Of a stretch of DNA of 64,000 nt, positions 17,873-26,470 are shown piece by piece; positions within the stretch are counted from its first letter, which is position 1, and every line of letters begins with the position of its first letter. The DNA lies in contig JBCBNX010000003.1 in the NCBI GenBank assembly GCA_039821555.1, forward strand, positions 124,001 through 188,000. The letters are read 5' to 3'. Made by a program: the position numbers and the translations under genes. This DNA comes from Bacteroidota bacterium. Its GTDB lineage: Bacteria > Bacteroidota > Rhodothermia > Rhodothermales > Rubricoccaceae. Below the pieces are notes generated by a model. It did no database searches. It was not told where the DNA came from and saw only the letters and a program-made list of their open reading frames with translations.

Positions 17873-20824
17873 ATGGACGACCGGATCATCATCCGCGGTG
17901 CCCGCGAGCACAACCTCCAGAACGTCGACCTCGACCTGCCGCGCAACGCGCTCGTGGTGTTCACCGGCCTCAGCGGCTCCGGCAAGTCGTCGCTCGCCTT
18001 CGACACGATCTACGCCGAGGGGCAGCGACGCTACATGGAGTCGCTGAGCGCCTACGCGCGGCAGTTCCTCGGCCAGATGGAGCGCCCCGACGTGGATTTC
18101 ATCGACGGCCTCAGCCCGGTCATCGCCATCGAGCAGAAGACGGTCAGCCGCAACCCGCGCTCGACGGTCGGCACGGTGACGGAGATCTACGACTTCCTGC
18201 GGCTTCTTTTTGCGCGCGCCGGGACGGCGTATTCGTACGAGACCGGCAACCGCATGGTGCGGCAGTCGGACGACGAGATCATCGACCAGATCGTGGCGCT
18301 GCCCGAGGGCACGAAGCTCTCCATCCTCGCGCCGGTCGTGCGCGGACGCAAGGGGCACTACCGCGACCTCTTCGAGCAGATCGCCAAGCAGGGCTTCGAG
18401 CGCGTCCGCGTCGATGGAAAGAGCCGCCCTATCGTGGCGGGCATGAAGGTGGACCGCTACAAGATCCACGACATCGAAGTTGTCGTGGACCGGCTCAAGA
18501 TCAAGGACGGCATCCGCCCGCGCGTGGCGCAGTCCGTCGAAGTCGCGCTCGGCATGGGCGGCGGCTCGCTCATCGTGGAAATCGCGGAAGCGAATGGCGA
18601 CGGCGACGACCGCGTGGAGGCCGGCGACCGGCTGATGAGCCGCCACCTCACCGACCCGGCGACGGGGCTGAGCTACGACGACCCCTCGCCGAACACGTTC
18701 AGCTTCAACTCGCCCTACGGCGCATGCCCGCACTGCTCGGGCCTCGGCACCGTCCGCGCCATCGACCGGGACCTCGTCGTCCCGAACCCGGAGAAGACCA
18801 TCGCGCAGGGCGCCATCGCCCCGCTTGGCAAGCCGCGCGACATCTGGACGTTCGCGCAACTCGAAGCCATCGCGCAGGCCTACGGGTTCGACTTCGAGAC
18901 GCCGTGGCAGGACCTCACCGCGAAGCAGCAGACGGTGATCCTGAGCGGCGCGGGCGACGAGCAGTTCGACATCGTCTACCAGTACAAGGGCCGCGAGGTC
19001 AAGTACGAGCACCGCTTCGGCGGCGTGATCCAGCATATCGAGCACACGCGCGAGAACACGTCGAGCAAGAAGCAGCGCGAGTGGGCGGACGCGTTCATGC
19101 GCCAGCAGCCCTGCCCCGAGTGCGGCGGCGGGCGGCTCAACCCCATCGCGCTCAGCTACAAAATCGGCGACCCGGACGGGGAAGAGGCCAACATTGACGA
19201 TCTCGTCAAGCAGGACCTCCGCAGCCTGCGCGCCTTCTTCGACCGCGTGCAGTTCGCCGAGCGGCAGGCGCTCATCGCCGCGCCCATCGTGAAGGAGATC
19301 CGCGAACGCCTCGACTTTCTGCTCAACGTCGGCCTCGACTACCTCACGCTCGACCGCCCCGCCCGGACGCTCTCCGGCGGCGAGAGCCAGCGCATCCGCC
19401 TCGCCACGCAGATCGGCACGCAGCTCACGGGCGTCCTCTACGTCCTCGACGAGCCCTCGATCGGCCTGCACCCACGGGACAACGACCGGCTGATCGGCTC
19501 GCTCGAAAACCTCCGCGACCTCGGCAACTCGGTCCTCGTCGTCGAGCACGACCGCGAGATGATCGAGGCCGCCGACTTTGTGGTCGACATCGGCCCCGGC
19601 GCGGGCGAGTACGGCGGGACGATCCTCGCTGCGGCTGAGCCTTCCAAGCTCCCACGCAATGGCGAGGCGAGCCTGACGACGGCCTACCTCCTCGGCGACC
19701 GCCGCATCCCACTCCCTGACGACCGCCGCGCGGGCACGGGCGAGACGCTCCGCCTCACCGGCGCGCGCGGGCACAACCTCCAGGACGTCGACCTCGACCT
19801 CCCGCTCGGCACGTTCACCTGCGTCACGGGCGTCTCCGGCTCGGGCAAGTCGAGCCTCATCAACCAGACGCTCTACCCGCTCCTCGCCGCGCACTACCAC
19901 AAGGCGCAGGCCGTGCCCCTCCCCTACCGCGACATCGAGGGGCTCGACCACATCGATAAGGTCATCGCCATCGACCAGGCGCCTATCGGACGAACGCCGC
20001 GCTCGAACCCGGCGACCTATACGGGCCTGTTCTCGCTCATCCGCGACCTCTTCGCGCGGACGCCCGAGGCGCAGCTGCGCGGCTACAAGCCGGGGCGGTT
20101 CTCGTTCAACGTGAAGGGCGGGCGCTGCGAGACGTGCAAGGGCGCGGGCGTGGTGAAGCTGGAGATGAACTTCCTGCCGGACGTCTACGTGGAGTGCGAG
20201 ACGTGCAAGGGCAAGCGCTACAACCCCGAGACGCTCGACGTGCGCTTCAAGGGCAAGAACATCGCCCAGGTGCTGGCGATGCCCGTCTCGGACGCGCTGG
20301 TGTTCTTCGAGAAGGTCCCCCGCATCGCGCGCAAGCTGCGCACGCTCGACGCCGTCGGCCTGGGCTACATCCGCCTCGGGCAGGCCGCGACGACGCTTTC
20401 GGGCGGCGAGGCGCAGCGCGTGAAGCTCGCCAAGGAGCTCTCGCGCCCCGGCACTGGCCAGACGCTCTACATCCTCGATGAGCCCACGACGGGCCTCCAC
20501 TTCGAGGACATCCGCCACCTGCTCGCCGTCCTGAAGGCGCTCGTGGACAAGGGCAATACGGTCCTCGTGATCGAGCACAACATGGACGTGGCGAAGGTGG
20601 CCGACCACATCGTGGACCTCGGCCCCGACGGCGGCGCGGGCGGCGGACGCATCGTGTTCACAGGCACGCCCGAGGAGCTCGCGCAGGCCGACACGGCCAC
20701 CGCGCGGTTCATGCGCGAGGAGCTCGCCCGTCATGCCTCCGGCGACGGTGCCGCCGATGTCTCTATCGAGTTGGACGACCTCTTGAGCGAGGACGACTCC
20801 GACGTGCCGGATGAGGAGGAGTAG
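17873..20824 (+). CDS. uvrA: UvrABC excinuclease subunit A
   Basis: UvrA finds bulky DNA lesions and loads UvrB in nucleotide excision repair. The 983 residues contain two ABC ATPase modules with Walker A motifs (GLSGSGKSS near residue 33 and GVSGSGKSS near 653) and two signature motifs (LSGGESQRI near 500, [15 protein letters not shown] near 843). Zinc-binding pairs CPHCSGLG near 285 with CPECGGG, and CETCKGAG near 752 with CETCKGK, are intact. The tail is acidic. Length is slightly above the usual 940-960. The antisense strand also has a long open frame here, which is a by-product of GC-rich codon use. Confidence 0.98.
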   Translation: MDDRIIIRGAREHNLQNVDLDLPRNALVVFTGLSGSGKSSLAFDTIYAEGQRRYMESLSAYARQFLGQMERPDVDFIDGLSPVIAIEQKTVSRNPRSTVGTVTEIYDFLRLLFARAGTAYSYETGNRMVRQSDDEIIDQIVALPEGTKLSILAPVVRGRKGHYRDLFEQIAKQGFERVRVDGKSRPIVAGMKVDRYKIHDIEVVVDRLKIKDGIRPRVAQSVEVALGMGGGSLIVEIAEANGDGDDRVEAGDRLMSRHLTDPATGLSYDDPSPNTFSFNSPYGACPHCSGLGTVRAIDRDLVVPNPEKTIAQGAIAPLGKPRDIWTFAQLEAIAQAYGFDFETPWQDLTAKQQTVILSGAGDEQFDIVYQYKGREVKYEHRFGGVIQHIEHTRENTSSKKQREWADAFMRQQPCPECGGGRLNPIALSYKIGDPDGEEANIDDLVKQDLRSLRAFFDRVQFAERQALIAAPIVKEIRERLDFLLNVGLDYLTLDRPARTLSGGESQRIRLATQIGTQLTGVLYVLDEPSIGLHPRDNDRLIGSLENLRDLGNSVLVVEHDREMIEAADFVVDIGPGAGEYGGTILAAAEPSKLPRNGEASLTTAYLLGDRRIPLPDDRRAGTGETLRLTGARGHNLQDVDLDLPLGTFTCVTGVSGSGKSSLINQTLYPLLAAHYHKAQAVPLPYRDIEGLDHIDKVIAIDQAPIGRTPRSNPATYTGLFSLIRDLFARTPEAQLRGYKPGRFSFNVKGGRCETCKGAGVVKLEMNFLPDVYVECETCKGKRYNPETLDVRFKGKNIAQVLAMPVSDALVFFEKVPRIARKLRTLDAVGLGYIRLGQAATTLSGGEAQRVKLAKELSRPGTGQTLYILDEPTTGLHFEDIRHLLAVLKALVDKGNTVLVIEHNMDVAKVADHIVDLGPDGGAGGGRIVFTGTPEELAQADTATARFMREELARHASGDGAADVSIELDDLLSEDDSDVPDEEE

Positions 20825-20887
20825 GAGGTATGGACGTGTGAAGGCGTGGACGTGTGAACGAGCAGTCCTGCTCCATTCCGTACGTCA
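20824..20887. repeat. Dispersed intergenic repeat, copy 1
   Basis: Starts at the uvrA stop with GGAGGTATGGACGTGTGAA, holds an internal GTGTGAACGA, and ends CATTCCGTACGTCA. A related sequence lies at 37167-37220. It runs a few bases into the 3' end of the convergent gene. Confidence 0.55.
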
Positions 20888-21373
20888 GAAGTTCCACGAT
20901 TCGTGGAGTTGAGCGCCACACATCGCGCACTCGAGCCACCCGTCCTTGACGAGGTTGCGCGCCCCGCACGCCTCGCACTTTCTGAAGACGGCTGTGAACG
21001 TGAAGTCACCGGGATGTTCGATGACCGCTTCATCGAGCGCTGACCTCACCGCATCCCACGTGTCCTCTGCGGGACAGTACCCCGTCGAATTGTTGCTGAT
21101 CTCTACGACTTCGCCTTTCGTCGTTGCACGCAGTTCGCCAGCGCAGCGCACAAGCTTTCCCTCGGCGCAAGCCACATGCTCCGTTCTCCTCGACGCTACG
21201 AGTAAGCGCCCCTCTGCTGACACCACATACGTGCACCAGCCATCCTCGGCTTGAACCGCTTCGGATTCTGCCCAGCGTTTGAGATCAGTCTGCGTTGCAA
21301 TTTCCAAACCGCCCGGTTGGCCTGCGACCTGCTCTCTGATTGAGTCCGGACCAACGTAGCGGAAGGTTCGCAT
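20885..21373 (-). CDS. Hypothetical protein with C-terminal zinc ribbon
   Basis: A 162-residue protein I do not recognise. The last 35 residues form a zinc-ribbon-like element with two CxxC pairs (KCEACG and ECAMCG). The rest mixes beta-rich and helical stretches with three further cysteines (VACAEG, VRCAGEL, GYCPAED). It is the last gene of a four-gene minus-strand run; its ATG overlaps the stop of the previous gene by one base (TGATG), so translation is coupled. A role as accessory or regulatory subunit of the zeta-like module is inference from position only. It is also possible that it is an unrelated small nucleic-acid-binding protein. Confidence 0.7.
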   Translation of the reverse strand: MRTFRYVGPDSIREQVAGQPGGLEIATQTDLKRWAESEAVQAEDGWCTYVVSAEGRLLVASRRTEHVACAEGKLVRCAGELRATTKGEVVEISNNSTGYCPAEDTWDAVRSALDEAVIEHPGDFTFTAVFRKCEACGARNLVKDGWLECAMCGAQLHESWNF

Positions 21374-21615
21374 CAGCGAGCTTGACGGTCTGAGCTATCC
21401 GATGCAACAGCGTTGCTGAACGGGTCGTCGTCGGTGATCTCGCCGGAGGGGAGTTCGAAGTAGAGCCGTCCGTGGTGGCTGTAGGCGTTGGGGATGCCGA
21501 GGGCGCGGTTGCGGGCCTGCGCCTTCGCCACAGCGCGGTTGCCTATGCGGCGTAGCTCCGCCGCCCTCTGATAGAGGTCGAGGCTAAGGCGTCCGTTTTC
21601 TTTAGGCTGCTCCAT
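21373..21615 (-). CDS. Small 80-residue protein coupled to zeta-like kinase (possible antitoxin)
   Basis: Starts at the ATG of MEQPKENG (21615), 14 bases inside the end of the kinase gene. It overlaps the next gene by one base at its stop. The N-terminal half is a basic amphipathic helix (LYQRAAELRRIGNRAVAKAQ). The second half has short strands (GRLYFELPSGEI) and an acidic DDDPF end. I know of similar short proteins beside zeta-like kinases but no established function. The size, charge and coupling suit an antitoxin or inhibitor. A longer upstream start (21669) would lie deep in the kinase gene and is less likely. Confidence 0.7.
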   Translation of the reverse strand: MEQPKENGRLSLDLYQRAAELRRIGNRAVAKAQARNRALGIPNAYSHHGRLYFELPSGEITDDDPFSNAVASDSSDRQAR

Positions 21616-22174
21616 CGATGTCGCTGAGAAAAAGTGTGAAGCGGTCTTCGTCGGACACCTCGAACACACCGCGCGATCCGGTAGCCACTTCTTGGAACTG
21701 CTCGCCCGCGTTGTACACGAGAAACCAACCGTCTACCTGAAAGCGATAAATCGTCCAGAAGTTCGCCTTGCTGCGGGTGTACCGGCGGACGATATCGTCG
21801 GTCGGCACGTCGTGACCGCCCGCCTGGACGCGCTGCGCGACGCGACGGATGCAGAGCGCTGGGCTGTCGAGGAAGACGAACGCGATATGCGTTGTGTAGC
21901 CTGCGCGGGCGAGCCGGTCGAGGATGCGGCGGAAGCCTTCCCCCGCAAGGGTAGACTCCACGATGAAGTCGCGCCCCTCGGCGATCAGGTCGCGCAAGCG
22001 CACGAAGAACTGCTTCCCCGCCTCGATGCGGGCCGCGCTCGGCTCGTCGGGACGCAGCCGCGCCGCGATCTCGTCCGCGCTCAGGTAGGTGTAGCCGTAG
22101 ACCTCGACGTACTCGTAGGCCAGTGTGGACTTGCCCGCTCCGTTCGGACCACCGACGATGATCGCTTGCGGCAT
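21602..22174 (-). CDS. Zeta-toxin-like P-loop kinase
   Basis: A 190-residue P-loop protein with Walker A GGPNGAGKS at residues 8-16, the LSADEIAARL segment and FIVESTLAG, as in zeta toxins and related UDP-N-acetylglucosamine or unknown-substrate kinases. A later Arg-rich segment (CIRRVAQRVQAGGHDVPTDDIVRRY) fits the LID/arginine region. The start overlaps the stop of the DUF433 gene by one base, and the end overlaps the 80-residue gene by 14. In classical systems the antitoxin epsilon lies upstream; here DUF433 takes that place. Toxicity is not demonstrable from sequence; a housekeeping kinase is possible. Confidence 0.85.
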   Translation of the reverse strand: MPQAIIVGGPNGAGKSTLAYEYVEVYGYTYLSADEIAARLRPDEPSAARIEAGKQFFVRLRDLIAEGRDFIVESTLAGEGFRRILDRLARAGYTTHIAFVFLDSPALCIRRVAQRVQAGGHDVPTDDIVRRYTRSKANFWTIYRFQVDGWFLVYNAGEQFQEVATGSRGVFEVSDEDRFTLFLSDIDGAA

Positions 22175-22404
22175 CAGGCTGGCTCTGCGCGTGGCGTAAC
22201 CTCCAGCGCACTCGCCAGTGCGGCTTCTAGAAACGCGATGGCTTGCTCGCGCGACACGGTTGGGAAACCGTCGAGAAACTCATCAAGCGAGTCGCCGAAC
22301 TTAAGGTGATCGATCAAGGAGTCCACAGGCATGCGGGTACCAGCAAAGACCGGCGTACCGCTGAGGATGCCGGGGTCTACGTGGTAGATCTCGTGGCGCT
22401 GCAT
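22174..22404 (-). CDS. DUF433 antitoxin-like protein
   Basis: A 76-residue DUF433 protein, with the family pattern HVDPGILSGTPVFAGTRMPVDSLIDHLKFGDSLDEFLDGFPTVS in shortened form and a helix-turn-helix-like region. DUF433 proteins usually precede a DUF5615 PIN-like toxin and act as its antitoxin. Here a zeta-like P-loop kinase follows instead, with a one-base overlap. It heads the four-gene minus-strand operon and would be expected to repress it, although no operator is obvious in the 113 bases before the divergent Uma2 gene. Confidence 0.88.
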   Translation of the reverse strand: MQRHEIYHVDPGILSGTPVFAGTRMPVDSLIDHLKFGDSLDEFLDGFPTVSREQAIAFLEAALASALEVTPRAEPA

Positions 22405-22517
22405 GGGCTTGGAGGTTGACCTAGCTCCTCAACGCACGGAGCACGCCTGCGATCCAAGCCGTAGGGAGCACGCTGAGATGTTGCGCGTGTGAAGACACGC
22501 TAGCCTGCCGAACGCTC

Positions 22518-23108
22518 ATGCCGACCACAACGACAGTTCCACTCTCTCCACCCGTCGAGCCCCGGCTGACGTATGCCGACCTCTGCGCGATGCCGGAGGA
22601 CGGCAACCGCTACGAACTCATCCACGGTGCGCTCGTCATGTCGCCCTCGCCGTCGTTCCGTCACCAGCATCGCACGGGTACGATCTACGCGAGCCTCCTC
22701 ATCTATGCCCGCGAGCAGGACCTCGGTACGGCCGTCATCGCGCCGATGGACGTAGTGCTGGACGAGGACGCCGCGGTCGTGCAGCCCGATGTGCTGTTCA
22801 TCGCGCGAGACAGGGCGGGCATCATCGCCGAGGTCATCCGCGGTGTGCCCTCGCTCGTGGTGGAGGTCATATCGCCCGGGTCTCGTCGCCGCGACGTGCG
22901 GACAAAGCGGGCGCTCTACGCGCAGTATGTCGTGCCGGAATACTGGCTCGTCGATCCCGAAGCGGACACGGTGGAGATCTACCGGCTACCTAAAGGTGCG
23001 ACGACCTACGAACGAAGCGCCGCGCTCTCGACGGACGCTGACGATGTGCTGACGACGCCGCTGCTACCTGGGTGGTCACTCGGGCTGCGCGCCCTATTCA
23101 GCGCATAG
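22518..23108 (+). CDS. Uma2-family (DUF820) PD-(D/E)XK nuclease-fold protein
   Basis: A 196-residue Uma2/DUF820 protein. Visible motifs are the N-terminal LTYADLCAMPEDGNRYELIHG, the nuclease-fold acidic pair (QPDVLF and LVVEVISPGS), and the following RRDVRTKRALYAQYVVPEYWLVDPE. These proteins are abundant in cyanobacteria and in Rhodothermales-type genomes. Their function is unclear; restriction-like endonuclease activity and mobile behaviour have been proposed. It is divergent from the DUF433 operon, adding to the accessory character of this stretch. Confidence 0.9.
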   Translation: MPTTTTVPLSPPVEPRLTYADLCAMPEDGNRYELIHGALVMSPSPSFRHQHRTGTIYASLLIYAREQDLGTAVIAPMDVVLDEDAAVVQPDVLFIARDRAGIIAEVIRGVPSLVVEVISPGSRRRDVRTKRALYAQYVVPEYWLVDPEADTVEIYRLPKGATTYERSAALSTDADDVLTTPLLPGWSLGLRALFSA

Positions 23109-23265
23109 TTGTCGACACCGGATTAACCCGTCTGGGCCAGGTCCGTGTATCGGTTACTACGGATGCAACTGAGCGACGTTGTGTGTAGATGCAGGCGTGG
23201 CAACTTCCAGCGGGCGGAGTGATCTCTCTATGGCCATTCACCGCGCGCCGTTCACCTCCTGATCC

Positions 23266-23745
23266 ATGCCTGCGATTCCCTCCGCCCGCTTCGGCCACGT
23301 CAACGTCGTCGCGCGAGACTGGCGCCGCCTCGCTGCGTTCTACACGTCCGTGTTCGGGTGCGAGTTCGTACCGCCTGAGCGGGACTACGCCGGGCCGGGC
23401 CGGGCCGCTGGCACCACCCTCCCCGGCGCACGCCAACGAGGTGTCCACCTCCGGCTCCCCGGCGGCGGCCCCGACGGGCCGACCCTCGAAATCTACACGT
23501 ACGACGCCCCACCCTACGAAGGCGCAATCCAGCCGCCTACCGTCCACCAGCCGGGGTTCGGCCACATTGCCTTCGCCGTCGATGACGTGCGTGCTGCGCG
23601 CCAAGCCGTGCTCGCTGCGGGCGGCGAGGCCGTCGGCGAGGTGGTCGAGTCTGTCGCTTCGGCGGGGCAGCGCGTGACGTGGTGCTACTGCCGGGACCCC
23701 GAGGGCAACGTCGTAGAGCTTCAGCGGTGGAGCGACGCGGCATAG
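23266..23745 (+). CDS. VOC (glyoxalase/dioxygenase fold) family protein
   Basis: A 159-residue vicinal-oxygen-chelate protein. The three expected metal ligands are present: His in FGHVNVVARDW, His in GFGHIAFAVDDV and Glu near the end in GNVVELQRW. The family includes glyoxalase I, dioxygenases and antibiotic-resistance enzymes; the substrate cannot be told. The following 116-residue gene is 37 bases downstream and probably co-transcribed. Confidence 0.87.
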   Translation: MPAIPSARFGHVNVVARDWRRLAAFYTSVFGCEFVPPERDYAGPGRAAGTTLPGARQRGVHLRLPGGGPDGPTLEIYTYDAPPYEGAIQPPTVHQPGFGHIAFAVDDVRAARQAVLAAGGEAVGEVVESVASAGQRVTWCYCRDPEGNVVELQRWSDAA

Positions 23746-23782
23746 CGCCTGACCTGCCCTACCCATCCTCTACCTCCGTTCC

Positions 23783-24133
23783 ATGCCACCGATTTCCTAC
23801 GATGGTCGCCAGTTCCGCGCCGTCTCGAACGCCCCGAACGGCGAGGTCAGCGACGCGACGCGCTTCGCCTACCGCCAGCGCGGCGATGTCGTGTGGGCGA
23901 CCTACGAGGGCGGCGGCGTCCGCTTCGGCACGCTCGTCGCCTCTGTTGATGTGGACGGCGTCCTCGACATGCGGTACGCGCACGTCAACACGAATGGCGA
24001 CCTGATGACGGGCACATGCCGTTCGACGCCGGAGGTCCTGCCAGACGGACGGTTGCGGCTGCACGAGCGCTGGCGATGGACCTCGGGAGACGAGAGCGCG
24101 GGCACGTCGGTTGTCGAGGAGATCGCGCCGTAG
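23783..24133 (+). CDS. Small conserved protein of the family often named n-acetylglutamate synthase
   Basis: A 116-residue protein with an alternating strand pattern suggesting a small beta-barrel. The sequence follows a widespread family (ISYDGRQFRAVSNAPNGEVS, then YAHVNTNGDLMTGTC, then LHERWRWTSGD). Databases commonly label this family n-acetylglutamate synthase, but nothing resembling an acetyltransferase is visible, so I treat that name as unreliable. It may ride with the VOC gene upstream. Three bases separate its stop from that of the convergent DUF1330 gene. Confidence 0.75.
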   Translation: MPPISYDGRQFRAVSNAPNGEVSDATRFAYRQRGDVVWATYEGGGVRFGTLVASVDVDGVLDMRYAHVNTNGDLMTGTCRSTPEVLPDGRLRLHERWRWTSGDESAGTSVVEEIAP

Positions 24134-24136
24134 TGG

Positions 24137-24550
24137 TCACTCCGTGTCCAGCGGGAGCAACCGGGAGTCGGCCAGCGCGGCGGTGCGGTGTCCTGCGCCG
24201 GCGAGGTAGTCTGGGTCCTGCGCCAGCCCGAGGAACGCATTCACGCTCGGGTAGCGGACCACGAGCACGGCATCCCACGCGGGACCGTCCGGCCCGATCA
24301 GGAACGCCTCGCCGCGTCCGTGGACAACGATCTCCGCGCCGTACTTGGCGAGAAAGGGCCGCGTGTGGCGGAGGTAGACTGCGTAGGCCTCGCGCCCGGA
24401 GGTGGGAGACAGCAGCGCGAGATCGGGGTGCGCACCGTAGTCGGCCGTCTCGCGAAACCGCAGCAGGTTCAGCATGATGACCGGGGCCGTGCGGTCGCGT
24501 CGGAGAAACGCCGCGATGGCGTCAGGGCGCGGGTCGATGTAGGCGCTCAT
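24137..24550 (-). CDS. DUF1330 family protein
   Basis: A 137-residue ferredoxin-like (dimeric alpha/beta barrel) protein of the DUF1330 family, seen in APVIMLNLLRFRETADY, the GREAYAVYLRHTRPFLAKYGAEIV region and WDAVLVVRYPSVNAFLGL. Function of the family is unknown. It ends a probable minus-strand operon of aldo/keto reductase, GNAT acetyltransferase and DUF1330. Confidence 0.85.
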   Translation of the reverse strand: MSAYIDPRPDAIAAFLRRDRTAPVIMLNLLRFRETADYGAHPDLALLSPTSGREAYAVYLRHTRPFLAKYGAEIVVHGRGEAFLIGPDGPAWDAVLVVRYPSVNAFLGLAQDPDYLAGAGHRTAALADSRLLPLDTE

Positions 24551-24607
24551 GCGGGATTTAGAGACAAGGTAGCGGGGATGTCAAGGCGGAGCGGGTTGTC
24601 CAGATGT

Positions 24608-25141
24608 CTACCACAGAGTGGGGTCGTTCAGCGCGGCGACGCATGCCAGCGTTCCGGACGGCGGGAGCACATCACGTTCAACTAGCGCCTTGGCCTGCCA
24701 ACCGAACGGATAGGCGAGCGGATATGGCACAGCGTACTCCTTAGCCAACGTGGCATCGAAACCGAAGCGGCCGTAGTAGGCGGGGTCGCCGTAGACGAGC
24801 ACGAGGGCGACGTCGCGCCCGGCTAGGTGGGCGAGGCCCGTTTCGACGAGTTGACTGCCGAGCCGCTGTCGTTGCGCATCGGGATGGACGGCAAGCGGCG
24901 ACAGGATGTAGCCCTCGCCAGGTTCACCGTCGCCGATGGTGACTGGGCTGAACGCGACGTGTCCAACGATCTCGCCGTCGGCTTCGGCTACGAGCGTCAG
25001 CGTCTCGGGCGTCGTCTGCTCGGCGAGGAGGTCGGCCGCCAGCGTCGCGATGGTGTCGCGCTCTGCTTCGGGAAACGCGGCGAGGTGCAACGCGCGGATG
25101 CCTACCTCATCGTGGACGGTCGCCGGTCGAAGCTGCGCCAT
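24608..25141 (-). CDS. GNAT-family N-acetyltransferase
   Basis: A 177-residue acetyl-CoA-dependent acetyltransferase of the YhbS-like subgroup. Motif A is LSPLAVHPDAQRQRLGSQLVETGL, containing the Q/RxxGxG/A-type acetyl-CoA loop, followed by LVLVYGDPAYYGRFGFDA, typical of YhbS. The substrate is unknown. It lies 20 bases after the aldo/keto reductase gene on the same strand. Confidence 0.9.
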   Translation of the reverse strand: MAQLRPATVHDEVGIRALHLAAFPEAERDTIATLAADLLAEQTTPETLTLVAEADGEIVGHVAFSPVTIGDGEPGEGYILSPLAVHPDAQRQRLGSQLVETGLAHLAGRDVALVLVYGDPAYYGRFGFDATLAKEYAVPYPLAYPFGWQAKALVERDVLPPSGTLACVAALNDPTLW

Positions 25142-25161
25142 GGGAATCGGTCAGACGTGAC

Positions 25162-26139
25162 TCAGTAGGGTCCTCGGATGTGATCGTGCACGTGCTCGTC
25201 GTAGAACCCGCGCAGTCGTTCGTGCAGGGTGTCCGACAACGGCGGCAGCGCCGAGGTGTGCGCGTTGACCTCGGCCTGGGCGGGCGAACTCGCGCCCGGG
25301 ATGACGACCGACACCGCCTCATGGTCGAGGACCCACCGCAGCGCCATCTCGACCATTGAGACGCCCTCGGGTAGGTAGTCGCGCAGGTGCTCCGAGAGGG
25401 CGACGCCTCGCTCGTAGGGCAGCCCCGCGAACGTCTCGCCGACGTTGAACGCCTGGCCGTCGCGGTTGAACGCGCGGTGGTCGTCCTTCCGGAAAACGGT
25501 GTCCGTGGTCAGCTTGCCGGTGAGGAGCCCGCTCGCAAGCGGCAGCCGGACGATAATCCCCACACCTCGCTCCGCGGCACGGTTGAAGAGTTCGCGGGCA
25601 GGCTTCTGGCGGAAGATGTTGAAAATGACCTGCAGCGAGGTCAGCCCCTCCTGCTCCAGGCACAACAGCCCCTCCCCCACCGACTCGACGCTCGCGCCAA
25701 ACGCCGCGATCAGGCCGTCATCGCGCTGGCGGCGGAGCCAGTCGAAGACGTGGCCCGCGCGCAGCACCTCCATCGGCACGCAGTGGAGTTGCGTCAGGTC
25801 GATCGTTTCGACACCAAGACGATCCCGTGAGCGCTTCGTGGCCGCGCGGAGGCCGTTCTCGGAATACTGGTCGGGAAACAACTCGCCCGTCCGCCCGAGC
25901 TTGGTCGCCACGACGATGTCGGGATGCGTTGCCCGGAAGCGCCCGACGGACTGCTCGCTCGCACCGTTGCCGTAGACATCGGCGGTGTCGAAGAAGCGGA
26001 CACCGTGGGCGTACGAGGCGCCGAGAATCTGCTGGGCGATGGCGTCGTCCCAGGGGCGACCCCAGCCGCCGCCGAGTTGCCAGCAGCCCAGACCGCACTC
26101 GGTGACGGGATTGAGGCGACCGAGCGGTCTCTTTTTCAT
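25162..26139 (-). CDS. Aldo/keto reductase
   Basis: A 325-residue NADPH-dependent (beta/alpha)8-barrel oxidoreductase. The catalytic tetrad is visible: Asp and Tyr in FFDTADVYGNG, Lys in VVATKLGRTG and His in LTQLHCVPME. The C-terminal cofactor-binding part is VSVVIPGASSPAQ. I chose the ATG at 26139 (MKKRPLGRLN) because it begins right at the family's first strand; the longer frame from 26208 adds residues unlike the family. It heads the small operon with GNAT and DUF1330. Substrate unknown. Confidence 0.92.
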   Translation of the reverse strand: MKKRPLGRLNPVTECGLGCWQLGGGWGRPWDDAIAQQILGASYAHGVRFFDTADVYGNGASEQSVGRFRATHPDIVVATKLGRTGELFPDQYSENGLRAATKRSRDRLGVETIDLTQLHCVPMEVLRAGHVFDWLRRQRDDGLIAAFGASVESVGEGLLCLEQEGLTSLQVIFNIFRQKPARELFNRAAERGVGIIVRLPLASGLLTGKLTTDTVFRKDDHRAFNRDGQAFNVGETFAGLPYERGVALSEHLRDYLPEGVSMVEMALRWVLDHEAVSVVIPGASSPAQAEVNAHTSALPPLSDTLHERLRGFYDEHVHDHIRGPY

Positions 26140-26236
26140 TGGGGTGAGCTTGGCGAAGAAAGGGAGGGCATCGTGATTGCGCAGCCCGTACGATTGTGAG
26201 GCTACCAAGGGGAGATACTCATAGAACGCGCTCTTC

Positions 26237-26387
26237 TTGTCATCCTGAGCGGAATTCGCAGAGCGAATGAAGACGAAGAGCCTGCCCTCGCGAACGCGGG
26301 GGATCTCCGTCGTATCTCGTCGCGGAGACGCGACTTGGATGCTGACTCGGAGGTTCTTCGACTCGCTACGCTCGCTCAGAATGACAA
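26237..26387. repeat. Intergenic element with TTGTCATCCTGAGCG terminal inverted repeats
   Basis: The left end TTGTCATCCTGAGCG (26237-26251) and right end CGCTCAGAATGACAA (26373-26387) are inverted copies matching at 14 of 15 bases. The interior contains TTCTTCGACTCGCTACGCTCGCTCAG. Elements with these ends occur between genes in many bacterial genomes. No open frame is supported inside. It accounts for most of the 331-base gap between the aldo/keto reductase and SDR genes. Confidence 0.7.
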
Positions 26388-26470
26388 CAATCTGTGAACG
26401 CCTCTCCGCCTGGGCCAGGACACGCTCAGCCTAGGCGGAGAGCTACCGAGATTTTCGGCGCACCCGTTTT

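Noticed and set aside
17801..20734. A 977-codon open frame antisense to uvrA
   Set aside because: It mirrors uvrA codon by codon, is rich in Arg, Val, Glu and Ala with no domain, and follows from GC-rich third positions of the real gene.
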